NCBI GenBank assembly: GCA_038231775.1
Contig: JBBRKS010000032.1
Span: 1-31,189 of the forward strand
DNA from: Stagnihabitans sp038231775
Lineage (GTDB): Bacteria; Pseudomonadota; Alphaproteobacteria; Rhodobacterales; Rhodobacteraceae
Direction of reading: 5' to 3'
Length of the DNA: 31,189 bases
Part shown: piece after piece, positions 7,443-14,585 of the stretch
Numbering within the stretch: position 1 is the first letter of the stretch
Layout of the letters: every line of letters starts with the position of its first letter
The notes under the pieces: model-generated
Seen by the model: the letters and a program-made list of their open reading frames with translations, nothing else
Told to the model about the DNA's origin: nothing
Database searches by the model: none
Program-made: the position numbers and the translations under genes

Positions 7443-8414
7443 ATGAGCCACGCCGCCACCAACTGGGCCATCCAGCAGCGCGGGCTGAAGCCTGCCACCA
7501 AGATCGTGCTGTGGTTCCTCTGTGACCGCCACAACCCGGACTTCGGCTGTTTTCCGACACAAGCGCGGCTGGCCGAGGATGCGGAAATGTCCATCTCCGC
7601 CCTCAACGATCATCTGGCGACACTGAAGGACCTGGGCCTGATCCACCGCATCCGCGTCAAAGATCTGCGCACCCACCGGCGTCTTCCGACGCGCTACATC
7701 CTCGGGTTCGAGCAGGGATTCCCGCAAAACCCACCTCCGGAAAGCGAAGATGGGTTTGTTGAAATCATGGAAGAAAATGACGAACCATCTCCGGAATCCA
7801 CAGATGGAGCCAACTCCGGATTTCCGGGTGTTCCATCTCCGGATTTTCCCCAAAGCCATCTCCGGAATCCGGAGTATAACCTTGTAAGAGAACCTTTAAC
7901 TAAACCAGTAAAGGAGGAGGAGGAGGAGGAAGCGCAAGCGCGCGAGATCGATTTTGATCGTTTCTTCGCAGAGCTGCTGACCGCGCTCGGCCTTGATCCG
8001 AACGGAACCCTGCCCGCCTGGTGGCAGGGCTGGCCAGCCAAAACCCATGCGCGCCGCTGGATCGACGACCTTGGCCTCACCGAGGATCGGATCATCGAGA
8101 CCGCCACCGAAACCCGGAGGGACCACCCTGCCCCACCCGACGGGCCCAAGGCGCTGGACCGGGCGATGGAACGCGCCGCCAAGCGCGATGCGCAGGTCGC
8201 AGCGGCTTCCTCCAAGGCCCCGACCGGCAAACGCCAGCCCAAGCGCACAGAGGGCGCCCGGCCCAGCGCCGATGAACTCGCGGCCTTCTATGCCGATATG
8301 GTCGACTCCGACCGCTACCTGCCCGCCAACGCAATCAGCAACACAATCCGCGACGCCATGCTGTCACGCGGCCTCGTCACGCAGGAGCGGTTGCGGGCGC
8401 GGGGCGTGCATTGA
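7443..8414 (+). CDS. lambda-O-like winged-helix replication protein, copy 2
   Basis: This 323-residue paralogue of the protein at 5678 has the same N-terminal HTH_36 domain (NWAIQQRGLKPATKIVLWFL, FPTQARLAEDAEMS, HLATLKDLGLIHRI) and a longer linker (about 95-150) with repeated PSPE/PSPD peptides ending in NLVREP. A run of six glutamates (158-163) follows, then a helical C-terminal part that ends like the paralogue (AISNTIRDAMLSRGLVTQERLRARGVH). The linker DNA contains five CTCCGGA-based iterons. CGGAGA lies just upstream of the ATG, inside the short space after the terminator. The recognition-helix region differs from copy 1, in step with the changed iteron sequence. The family is that of phage and plasmid replisome organisers. 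Initiator function is inferred. Confidence 0.75.
   Translation: MSHAATNWAIQQRGLKPATKIVLWFLCDRHNPDFGCFPTQARLAEDAEMSISALNDHLATLKDLGLIHRIRVKDLRTHRRLPTRYILGFEQGFPQNPPPESEDGFVEIMEENDEPSPESTDGANSGFPGVPSPDFPQSHLRNPEYNLVREPLTKPVKEEEEEEAQAREIDFDRFFAELLTALGLDPNGTLPAWWQGWPAKTHARRWIDDLGLTEDRIIETATETRRDHPAPPDGPKALDRAMERAAKRDAQVAAASSKAPTGKRQPKRTEGARPSADELAAFYADMVDSDRYLPANAISNTIRDAMLSRGLVTQERLRARGVH
7735..7894 (+). repeat. iterons and putative origin inside rep-like gene 2
   Basis: There are five copies of CTCCGGA, at 7735, 7789, 7814, 7837 and 7860, with spacings of 54, 25, 23 and 23 bp. The last is a perfect palindrome, CTCCGGAATCCGGAG (7860-7874); the others have partly degenerate right arms (TTTCCGGG, TTTTCC, ATCC). 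The half-site core TCCGGA-A-TCCGGA parallels TCCAGA-A-TCTGGA of the first gene. It is followed by TAACCTTGTAAGAGAACC (7877-7894) and then an AT-richer stretch (TTTAACTAAACCAGTAAA). Confidence 0.65.
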
Positions 8415-8496
8415 ACCAATCGTGATCTGCGGCCAGCCTGGCCTGCGCTGCGGACGGACCATCTCGGCACCTCTGGCCAAGGGAAGCGCCGCCCCT

Positions 8497-8832
8497 TCAG
8501 TGCAGCATTTCCTCCAGCCCCAACGCAACGAATGCAGCCTTCATCGCCGGATCAAACCCTGGATCGATCCGCGCTGGGCCATACTCCTGCGCCCGGTTCC
8601 AAGCATCGATCCCGCGCAGTTCAGTGGCAAATTCTTCAGGCGACTCGGCCTCCTTCAGGGTCGTGTCGCCCTCGCAATAGCTGAAGATCATTAGGCGGGT
8701 CGGGCTTGCCCATATCCCGAAATACGACGCATCCTGCGCCGTATCGACCTGCGCCCAGCCGTTCTCGTAGCTGCACAGCCCGAAATCATAGACGTATCGA
8801 TCGGCGGGGCAGAATTCGCGGGTGATCTTCAT
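8497..8832 (-). CDS. hypothetical protein, small
   Basis: This is a 111-residue acidic soluble protein with several aromatics (RYVYDFGLCSYENGWAQVD, YFGIWASPTRLMIFSYCEGD), probably a compact alpha/beta fold. The family is not recognised. The start at 8832 overlaps the stop of the preceding gene (ATGA), so the two are translationally coupled; a longer frame upstream in the track of that gene is not used. It is the last gene of a three-gene minus-strand operon at the end of the replication-type region. Proteins of this look are found on rhodobacteral plasmids, but I cannot assign a function. Confidence 0.6.
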   Translation of the reverse strand: MKITREFCPADRYVYDFGLCSYENGWAQVDTAQDASYFGIWASPTRLMIFSYCEGDTTLKEAESPEEFATELRGIDAWNRAQEYGPARIDPGFDPAMKAAFVALGLEEMLH

Positions 8833-9377
8833 GTTGGCACCTGCGCGCGGGCGGTGATGGCGATCACGCAGAGGTCGCGGTAGCGCGCCATGGCCTTCGG
8901 GCTGCTTGAGACCGGATTGATCTCGAAGGCCTGCAAGGCTGTGATATCGCCCGCCTCGGCCAAGGCCACGACCTGCGCGAGCTTGGCGCGGAACCGGGCG
9001 TGGGTCGGCTTGGAGAAATCCGGCGCGTCTGGAAGCGCACCAGTCTGCGCGTGATCGAGGATGGCTTGCCGTTTGCAAACAACCGTGGCGGGCGCGACCT
9101 TCGGTTCATCGACGGGCGCCGGAATAGCCTCGCCCGCAGGATCGGGGTTGCCGTAGTCCAGCACCAAGGTCAGCCGGGCCTCGGCCTGATCAAAAGTGTC
9201 TACAGTCATGATCGAGGTGAAGGCGAGGGCCGCGCGCTCTGCGCCGATCTGCGCCGCAAGCAAGCGGGCAAAGCCGTCGCCCGCCTTCCTGGCGCTGGTG
9301 GCCGGTTTGATCGGAGTTTCGGAAAGGCGCTGGGCGAGCGCGTCGATCTGCGCGGCGGTGAGGGCTTTGGTTTTCAT
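8829..9377 (-). CDS. hypothetical protein, helical
   Basis: This is a 182-residue protein, mostly helical, with no membrane segment. The N-terminus LTAAQIDALAQRL is followed by a Pro/Ala-rich middle (PDPAGEAIPAPVDEPKVAPA). The C-terminal half, FSKPTHARFRAKLAQVVALAEAGDITALQAFEINPVSSSPKAMARYRDL, ends in a conserved-looking helical motif. The ALQAFEINPVSSSPKAMARYRDLC region is reminiscent of a domain seen in plasmid-borne and phage-borne hypothetical proteins of Rhodobacteraceae, but no function can be given. It starts 12 bases after the 9390-9611 gene and overlaps the next gene by four bases. Confidence 0.6.
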   Translation of the reverse strand: MKTKALTAAQIDALAQRLSETPIKPATSARKAGDGFARLLAAQIGAERAALAFTSIMTVDTFDQAEARLTLVLDYGNPDPAGEAIPAPVDEPKVAPATVVCKRQAILDHAQTGALPDAPDFSKPTHARFRAKLAQVVALAEAGDITALQAFEINPVSSSPKAMARYRDLCVIAITARAQVPT

Positions 9378-9389
9378 GGTCGGGTTCCT

Positions 9390-9611
9390 TCAGGCGTTGG
9401 TGATGTGGGCGGAATGGCCGAGGGTCGTGACCGCGTAGATCATCGTGCGGCCGTCACCGATCGCGGTGCCGTAAGCCTGCGCCTCCGTCAGGGTCGCGAA
9501 TTGCTCCCGGGTGCGGGTGGTGGGCTTGCGGCCTCGGGCGGCGACAAAGTGCGCGGCGTTCTTCAGGCAGAATTCTTCGTGTGTTGTCAGGGGCTTTGTG
9601 GCGGTCTTCAT
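9390..9611 (-). CDS. hypothetical protein, 73 aa
   Basis: This is a small basic protein with the segment NAAHFVAARGRKPTTRTREQFATLTEAQAYGTAIGDGRTMIYAVTTLGHSAHI. It looks like a short beta-rich fold that may be a degenerate DNA- or nucleotide-handling module. No family is recognised. The start at 9611 has ACGGAGA nine bases upstream; the longer frame to 9659 has no such site. It is the first gene of the three-gene minus-strand operon, and the AT-rich stretch at 9660-9740 upstream probably contains its promoter. Confidence 0.55.
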   Translation of the reverse strand: MKTATKPLTTHEEFCLKNAAHFVAARGRKPTTRTREQFATLTEAQAYGTAIGDGRTMIYAVTTLGHSAHITNA

Positions 9612-9720
9612 GGCGGTCTCCGTGGCGTTGCGATGGCTGCAGACAGCGCACGAGACCAAAAGAGAGCAACCTTTAAGTCACTGAATTACGGTGTTTATTA
9701 TGGAATAAGGGGGAATATTG

Positions 9721-9742
9721 AGGCGATAAAACACCATCGCCT
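9721..9742. other. inverted repeat between the 9390-9611 gene and vapC
   Basis: AGGCGAT (9721-9727) and ATCGCCT (9736-9742) form a perfect 7-bp stem with an 8-base loop, lying in AT-rich DNA downstream of vapC. There is no T-run, so it may be a weak terminator for vapBC or a regulator site for the opposite operon. Confidence 0.35.
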
Positions 9743-9808
9743 GTCGCCTGAAACAATAGTGCCGAGGTCGGCGACGATTCTGCGCCAACCCGGTTTGATC
9801 CGTGGTCG

Positions 9809-10204
9809 CTATGCAAGCAACCGGACGCCGTCGATCCGCGCCGCCTTGCGGTCGAAGGTCACCAATTCGGAGGCGCCGACGCGCCTCGATGCAGCGGCGA
9901 TCATCAGATCGGCAAAGCCGAAGCCATCATCGCGGTAGCGGAAAAGGGCGAGGCCGACGTCATCAGTGGCCTCGATTTCGATTTCGGATGCTGCCAGCAG
10001 ACCTTCCAGCGCGTCCGCCACCTCGCCTTTAGCGAACCGATAGGCGCGCTCCAGCACCCAGACGAGTTCGACTATCACTTCGCGGCTGATAAATCCCGGG
10101 GCGTCGACGGTAAGGCCCGAGATCACTTCGCCAGCCAACACCGCCTGATCAACATCGTCCTGAACAAGGAACCGGACGACCACATTGGTATCCAGCGCGA
10201 TCAT
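9809..10204 (-). CDS. vapC: VapC toxin, PIN-domain ribonuclease
   Basis: This 131-residue PIN-domain protein is the toxin of a type II toxin-antitoxin pair. VapC enzymes cut RNA, often tRNA or rRNA, when not bound by antitoxin. The four acidic residues that bind the metal are visible: D5 (MIALDTN), E46 (VIVELVWVL), D99 (GFADLMIA) and D118 (VTFDRKA). The length is typical. The ATG overlaps the end of the antitoxin gene by four bases. It appears intact. It may stabilise the neighbouring element, which is inferred from position. Confidence 0.92.
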   Translation of the reverse strand: MIALDTNVVVRFLVQDDVDQAVLAGEVISGLTVDAPGFISREVIVELVWVLERAYRFAKGEVADALEGLLAASEIEIEATDDVGLALFRYRDDGFGFADLMIAAASRRVGASELVTFDRKAARIDGVRLLA

Positions 10205-10452
10205 GCGTCCGGGTCAGCTGCGTCGGTCGCCCCGGCCGCAATCGCAACCTCCATATCCTCAAGCGTGACCGGCTTGCGCCCCGGTCTTGCCAGAACACCC
10301 GCAAGCCCGGCCACAGGCCGGGCCTTCACCAACCGGACTTCGCCGTCAAGAATCACGTAGCGCACCCGGTCTCCGGGTGCGAGGCCGAGCGCCGACCGCA
10401 CAGTCCGGGGCAAGGTCGTCTGCCCTTTGGTGGTGATCGTAGATTCCTGCAT
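10201..10452 (-). CDS. vapB: VapB antitoxin, AbrB/MazE-type
   Basis: This 83-residue antitoxin has an N-terminal SpoVT-AbrB swapped-hairpin DNA-binding domain (STITTKGQTTLPRTVRSALGLAPGDRVRYVILDGEVRLVKA). The C-terminal tail (PVTLEDMEVAIAAGATDAADPDA) should wrap the toxin. Antitoxins of this type repress their own promoter. AAGGA lies upstream of the ATG, and the AT-rich stretch at 10453-10500 contains two GTAAGGA copies that could be the operator. It is the first gene of the vapBC operon. Confidence 0.9.
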   Translation of the reverse strand: MQESTITTKGQTTLPRTVRSALGLAPGDRVRYVILDGEVRLVKARPVAGLAGVLARPGRKPVTLEDMEVAIAAGATDAADPDA

Positions 10453-10595
10453 CGTCTGATTCCTTACTTTTTGATACTTCTCCTTACAATATGTATTCCT
10501 GCCCTACAGCGCAAGGTTTCCGCCGCATCCTGTCAGGGACAAAATGGGTCTTTCACGTCGTGCCACTCCTGTTATTTGAAGGCGTGGTCGCTGAG

Positions 10596-10615
10596 GGCTC
10601 TGTTGCAACAGAGCC
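10596..10615. repeat. 20-bp perfect palindrome resembling joined IS6-family ends
   Basis: GGCTCTGTTGCAACAGAGCC is a perfect palindrome with no spacer. Each half, GGCTCTGTTG, is the start of the terminal repeat known from IS6100-like IS6-family elements (GGCTCTGTTGCAAA). No transposase is present beside it, so it may be a footprint left after loss of an IS. It may equally be a dyad operator or part of a terminator. Confidence 0.4.
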
Positions 10616-10640
10616 GCCAGGAATCAGCGGCCCGTTTTGA

Positions 10641-11603
10641 TCAGGCGTACGCTACATCCCAGAAAGCGGCTTCATAGCGGAAACCGTCGGCTTTGCGCAG
10701 GACATGTCCATGGCCGGGGAACGGCAGATGGCTGCCGATCACCGGGATGCGGTCGGCTGTTACCATGTCAAGGATGCGGGCGCGGCTGGCTGCAGCGGCA
10801 AGTTTGTCAGTATCGAGTGCCAGATGCCAGTCGGGATGTGCGAACTGAATTGCAGGAAAATGCATGACGTCGGCCCACATCAGCACCTGATCATTCCCCG
10901 ATGACAGCCGATAACCGGTCATGCCGGGCGTATGACCTGGGATTGGCAGCGTCGTGATGCCGGGGGCAATATCGACTTCGCCCGTCAGCAGGGTCAACCG
11001 GTCGGCGTAGGCTGCAACTGCACCTTGCGCTGCAGCGATGATTGGCTTTAGCGGTTCCGGCCCGTTCTCAAGAAAACCCGGGGCGGTCCAGAAGGAATGC
11101 TCCGTGGCGAGCATCGTAAGACCCGCATTCGGGAACAGCGCCTTGCCCGCAGCATCCGTCAGGCCGCCGACATGGTCGATATGAAGATGGGTGAGAAGGA
11201 CTTGATCCACATCCTCTGCCGCGATGCCGGCGGCAGCCAGCGTCGCATTGAACCGCCCGATTGTTGGCACATAACTGGCGGGGCCGCCGGAATCGATCAT
11301 ATAAATGGCAGTGCCGGTGTTCACCACAAAGGCGTTGATGTGGATTGTCAAAGCACTGCTCTGTGGGCTGGCCTCGATCGCCTTGGCAACGGCGGTCGGT
11401 TCGGTATCGGAGAAAATCGTGGCCGGCAGGGGAATGTATCCGTCCGAGATGGCTGTGATCTCCATTGAACCGATACGGGTCCGGTACAATCCGATCGCCT
11501 GTTTGTCAGCCTGCGGGGCCGCAGCGCGCGCGGCCGAGGGCAAAAGCACAGGGGCTGCGATCAGCGCCGGAGCAGAAAATAGAAGGGAGCGACGGTTCAA
11601 CAT
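10641..11603 (-). CDS. exported metallo-beta-lactamase-fold hydrolase
   Basis: This is a 320-residue MBL-fold enzyme with a Tat-type leader (NRRSLLFSAPALIAAPVLLPSAARA), so a periplasmic location is expected. Metal ligands are H139, H141, D143 and H144 in THLHIDH, H224 in IPGHTPG, D245 in MWADVMH and H292 in GSHLPFPGHG, all in place. The overall pattern is that of the lactonase/quorum-quenching-like and aryl-hydrolase branch rather than true beta-lactamases. The substrate is unknown. It is separated from the monooxygenase gene upstream by about 145 bp and probably has its own promoter there. AAGGAAC precedes the ATG. The C-terminus lies 25 bp from the palindrome at 10596. Confidence 0.85.
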   Translation of the reverse strand: MLNRRSLLFSAPALIAAPVLLPSAARAAAPQADKQAIGLYRTRIGSMEITAISDGYIPLPATIFSDTEPTAVAKAIEASPQSSALTIHINAFVVNTGTAIYMIDSGGPASYVPTIGRFNATLAAAGIAAEDVDQVLLTHLHIDHVGGLTDAAGKALFPNAGLTMLATEHSFWTAPGFLENGPEPLKPIIAAAQGAVAAYADRLTLLTGEVDIAPGITTLPIPGHTPGMTGYRLSSGNDQVLMWADVMHFPAIQFAHPDWHLALDTDKLAAAASRARILDMVTADRIPVIGSHLPFPGHGHVLRKADGFRYEAAFWDVAYA

Positions 11604-11748
11604 GGAAGTGTTCCTTTGTTTCGTAGAGTGTGTGTTTTTGGGGTAGTGTGTGCGGCGTCAAAGCTGCTGGGTCGCTTCAACGCCGTCAGCAAACGTGCCA
11701 CTGGCGAATGAGATGCGGTTGCTGCGTGGTATTGTCCTGACCAGCCCA

Positions 11749-12039
11749 TCAAACGATGTTGGATTGGAACAAGCTGACGACCTCGGTCAGGTCCATCGCC
11801 ACGTAGTCCTTGGTGTAGGGCTGCTCAAAATGAGCCTTGAAGGCCGCCTCGTCGTCAAAGCGTTCCCAAAGCAAAAAACGTTCGGGTTGATCCACGACCT
11901 GGTGCAGTCTGAAAAACGTGCAGCCAGCTTCGGTGATCGTCTTTGCACACAGCGCGATCAATTCTGCCTTGGCAAGCGCAGCCTTGCTTGGGTCTTTTAC
12001 CTTTAGTTCTGCGGTTATGTAGTAGCCAGAGAGTAGCAT
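11749..12039 (-). CDS. YgiN/ABM-type monooxygenase
   Basis: This is a 96-residue protein of the antibiotic-biosynthesis-monooxygenase (dimeric ferredoxin-like) superfamily, recognised from the pattern ITAELKVKDPSKAALAKAELIAL, CTFFRLHQVVDQPERFLLWERFDDEAAFKAHFEQPY and the length of about 95. Relatives (YgiN) oxidise quinols without a cofactor. AAGGAAAAG lies a few bases before the ATG. It is monocistronic or heads the MBL gene, and fits the redox theme of the region. The exact substrate cannot be told. Confidence 0.82.
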   Translation of the reverse strand: MLLSGYYITAELKVKDPSKAALAKAELIALCAKTITEAGCTFFRLHQVVDQPERFLLWERFDDEAAFKAHFEQPYTKDYVAMDLTEVVSLFQSNIV

Positions 12040-12248
12040 GGAGTTTTCCTTTTCCTGAATTGGAGAGCCAGCCCAATCGGTTTGCGTTGGGCCGGCTTAT
12101 GTTTAATCAATCGAAAAAACGCATGTTTCTTCGAGCTGCTTCCGGCAAAAGATTGCGGAATCAGAATTTCGAAAACGGACAGACCTTTTTAAATCACTGT
12201 CTTGGTTAGACTTGATCGCGGAACCGATAAATCGATCCGATCAGCCTG

Positions 12249-12893
12249 TCAGGCGGCCGAGCGCCTTAGCGGTGTGAAGTCGATCAGAGGCTCTGGGATG
12301 GTAAGACCCTTTTGAACAGCCGGACGGGCCGCGACGCGTGCAAACCATGCGCTGAGGTTTGGGTAGTCTTTGACGGGATAAAACGAGGCCTCTGCCGTGT
12401 TGACCCAGCCAAAGAACGCAATGTCCACGATGGAATAGTCGCCACAGAAAAAGTCACGCCCTTCCAGCAGTCTGTCCATGCTGGCTTCGACGCGGGCGGC
12501 TTCCTTGGTGTAGCGATCAAGGGCGAAGGGCACTTTTTCAGACGAGAAATACGCAAAGAATGCCCTCTGACCAAACATCGGACCGACAGATGAGGCCTGC
12601 ATGAACAACAACTCCAACGCCTCGAAGCGGCCCTTCTTGTCGGTCGGCATCAATCGTCCGGCTTTTTCCGCCAGATAAAGCAGGATGGCGTTGGATTCGT
12701 AGACGACTTGCCCCGTCTCGGTGTCGACAATGACGGGAATTTTCCCGTTGGGATTGAGCGCAACAAATGCCGGCGAAAACTGTTCGCCAGTGAAAGTGTT
12801 CACGCGTTTGACGACGTAGGGCAGGCCAAGCTCCTCCAGGGCAATGCTGATCTTGTGTCCATTGGGGGTGTTGTGAGTGTAGAGTTCGATCAT
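12249..12893 (-). CDS. glutathione S-transferase (1 of 3)
   Basis: This 214-residue GST has an N-terminal thioredoxin-fold domain (IELYTHNTPNGHKISIALEELGLPY, NPNGKIPVIVD) with ESNAILLYLAEK binding glutathione, and a C-terminal helical domain with DYSIVDIAFFGWV. It resembles the YghU/Ure2p-like branch (TPNGHKISIALEE). The start at 12893 is chosen because the family begins MIELYT and a GAGAGG lies upstream; a longer frame to 13181 is not credible. Divergent from the tetR gene at 13042, which probably controls it. It would conjugate or reduce electrophiles. Confidence 0.9.
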   Translation of the reverse strand: MIELYTHNTPNGHKISIALEELGLPYVVKRVNTFTGEQFSPAFVALNPNGKIPVIVDTETGQVVYESNAILLYLAEKAGRLMPTDKKGRFEALELLFMQASSVGPMFGQRAFFAYFSSEKVPFALDRYTKEAARVEASMDRLLEGRDFFCGDYSIVDIAFFGWVNTAEASFYPVKDYPNLSAWFARVAARPAVQKGLTIPEPLIDFTPLRRSAA

Positions 12894-12930
12894 CGGAAGT
12901 TCGCCTCTCAAAGCGGTTGGTTCGGATGCT

Positions 12931-12959
12931 GTATGCACATTTATGGAACGCATTGTCAA
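12931..12959 (-). promoter_or_regulatory. candidate promoter of the 12893 GST gene
   Basis: On the minus strand TTGACA (12959-12954) is followed after 17 bases by GCATAC (12936-12931), placing the start of transcription about 30 bp upstream of the ATG. The -35 box is perfect and the -10 box is weak. The region is AT-rich and lies between this gene and tetR. Confidence 0.4.
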
Positions 12960-13041
12960 CAAATAAATTCTCGTGCTTTCGTCAACATTCCTATGTGAAA
13001 TATGATCTTGAAATTTTTTGAAATGAGATATATTGACACTT

Positions 13042-13695
13042 ATGATTAAAAATGAAGCCACACGCGGCAGGCCCCGCGAATTTGATGTTGACGCCGCTCT
13101 AGAGACGGCAACACAGGTGTTTTGGCGCAAAGGGTACGAGGCGACGACGATGTCCGAACTCGTCGAGGCGGTCGGCATCAATCGGGCGAGCCTTTATGCC
13201 GCCTTTGGCGACAAGGAAGCGCTGTTCTTGGCTGTGCTGGAACGGTACGGAAAGGAATATTCCCAACGCCCAATGGCTGCCTTGACTGAGATTGCCGATC
13301 CCCGTGAAGCAATTGAAACGTTTCTTGTGCGCACAGCGGAGCATCTTGCCGACGAGAGACTGCCCCGCGGGTGTTTGTTTGCCAACTCGATCCTTGAAAG
13401 CGGTGGCGGGTCCGAGCGGATCAGCCGGAACGTCGCCAATGGCGTAGCGGGCCTTGAAGATGCTATTTATCAGGTCATCCAGCGTGGCCAACGGGAGGGC
13501 CACCTTGGCCTCGACGCAGACTGTCGGGCGCTTGCGCGGTTCTACGTCGGCGTCGCACAGGGCATGGCATTGATAGCAAAGATTTCAGCCGATTCGTCTT
13601 CCATATTTGACATAGCGCGCACCAGTATGGCGGCATGGCCTACCAGAGCCGCGCGTGGTCAGGGTCAACCTACATTGGTCGGACAGAGTCTCTAA
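13042..13695 (+). CDS. TetR-family regulator
   Basis: This 217-residue repressor has an N-terminal HTH (RGRPREFDVDAALETATQVFWRKGYEATTMSELVEAVGINRASLYAAFGDKEALFLAVLERY) and a C-terminal ligand-binding part with RGCLFANSILE, as in the TetR_C YcdC/AcrR-like group. The frame could begin at a TTG at 13033, but the ATG at 13042 is preferred. No Shine-Dalgarno is evident and an AT-rich -10-like TATATT lies just before, so a leaderless transcript is possible. Divergent from the GST at 12893 and convergent with, overlapping by 4 bp, the GST at 13692. Likely controls the adjacent GSTs. Confidence 0.88.
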   Translation: MIKNEATRGRPREFDVDAALETATQVFWRKGYEATTMSELVEAVGINRASLYAAFGDKEALFLAVLERYGKEYSQRPMAALTEIADPREAIETFLVRTAEHLADERLPRGCLFANSILESGGGSERISRNVANGVAGLEDAIYQVIQRGQREGHLGLDADCRALARFYVGVAQGMALIAKISADSSSIFDIARTSMAAWPTRAARGQGQPTLVGQSL

Positions 13696-14357
13696 CCCTC
13701 ATAGGCCACGCCTGTTCTGTGAAACATCGTCAGCGCCACATCTCGGTCAGCCATCATTGTTCGAAAGTGAGGCCGGGCATCCAAGTGCCGCATGTACGCC
13801 GGGGCCTTCGGTATGTGAAGCGCCAGCATATCCTCTTGATAGATCGCAAGGGTTGCCTGCCGGATCATCGTGAAATGCACATATGCCACACAATCCGCGG
13901 CCGTAAAATCAGGGCCGCAGACATAGGGTGCGAACGTCGCCAAGTTTGCGACCGCTTTCAGACCCAAGGCAAGCCGCTCCTTGACCTCGTTCTTGGTTTC
14001 CACAGAAACCTTGCCACTGAAAAAACTCTCCTTGTACAGCCGGCGCACGACCCATTCCGCATTGATCTCTAGATGTTGGATCAGTTCGCGGCACTTTGCT
14101 CGTGCAAACGGGCTGGCGGGATAGAGCGGAATCGCCGGAAAACAATCTTCCAGATATTCGAGGATCGCCTGAGATTCCGACAAGCCGCCTTCATCGGTCT
14201 GAATGAACGGGATTTTGCCAAGCGGCGACTGGGCAATGAAGTGGTCTCTCGCCCACGGATAGACCAGGCGCTCACTGAACGGGATCTGCTTTTCGAGCAG
14301 CACCAGCTTGAGTTTGTTGTAGTAGTTGCTTACTCCAAAGCCGCACAATGTGATCAT
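13692..14357 (-). CDS. glutathione S-transferase (2 of 3)
   Basis: This 221-residue GST has an N-terminal domain ITLCGFGVSNYYNKLKLVLLEKQIPF, SPLGKIPFIQTDEGGLSESQAILEYLED, where the cis-Pro (KIPF) and SESQAILEYLE glutathione-binding motif are present. The C-terminal domain contains FTAADCVAYVHFTM, the N-capping motif. The start is fixed by the family N-terminus. It faces the TetR gene. Upstream, at 14381-14400, a dyad repeat and TTGACC/TATAAG elements suggest a regulated promoter. It probably detoxifies electrophiles. Confidence 0.9.
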   Translation of the reverse strand: MITLCGFGVSNYYNKLKLVLLEKQIPFSERLVYPWARDHFIAQSPLGKIPFIQTDEGGLSESQAILEYLEDCFPAIPLYPASPFARAKCRELIQHLEINAEWVVRRLYKESFFSGKVSVETKNEVKERLALGLKAVANLATFAPYVCGPDFTAADCVAYVHFTMIRQATLAIYQEDMLALHIPKAPAYMRHLDARPHFRTMMADRDVALTMFHRTGVAYEG

Positions 14358-14380
14358 CGGTGGGCCCCCGCAGTTCAGGA

Positions 14381-14400
14381 TTTGGTCAACTTATACCAAA
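14381..14400 (-). promoter_or_regulatory. dyad operator candidate upstream of the 13692-14357 GST
   Basis: TTTGGTCAACTTATACCAAA has 6-bp arms TTTGGT/ACCAAA around 8 bases, 24 bp upstream of the GST start. Read on the minus strand it contains TATAAG and TTGACC. It may be a TetR or LysR-type binding site. The rest of 14401-14585 shows no gene. Confidence 0.4.
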
Positions 14401-14585
14401 CCCGCCAAAGAGCTTCCCATATTTGTGCTCTGTCGCGAGTATCCGCACGGTCGCATGCTTCGAAGAGATCACATTCGGCACAATCCGCGAGCGGGGCAGC
14501 CATCAGCGATCCGAGGTTGATTCGTACCCTCTGCGGCCCTGATCCGATAGATCTGACTGTCTCGGGGAATGAAGCGCTACTCTTA

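Noticed and set aside
7911..7931. Purine run of GAG codons in rep-like gene 2 as an internal ribosome site
   Set aside because: It looks like repeated Shine-Dalgarno sequences, but no in-frame ATG, GTG or TTG follows at a suitable distance; it simply encodes a glutamate run.
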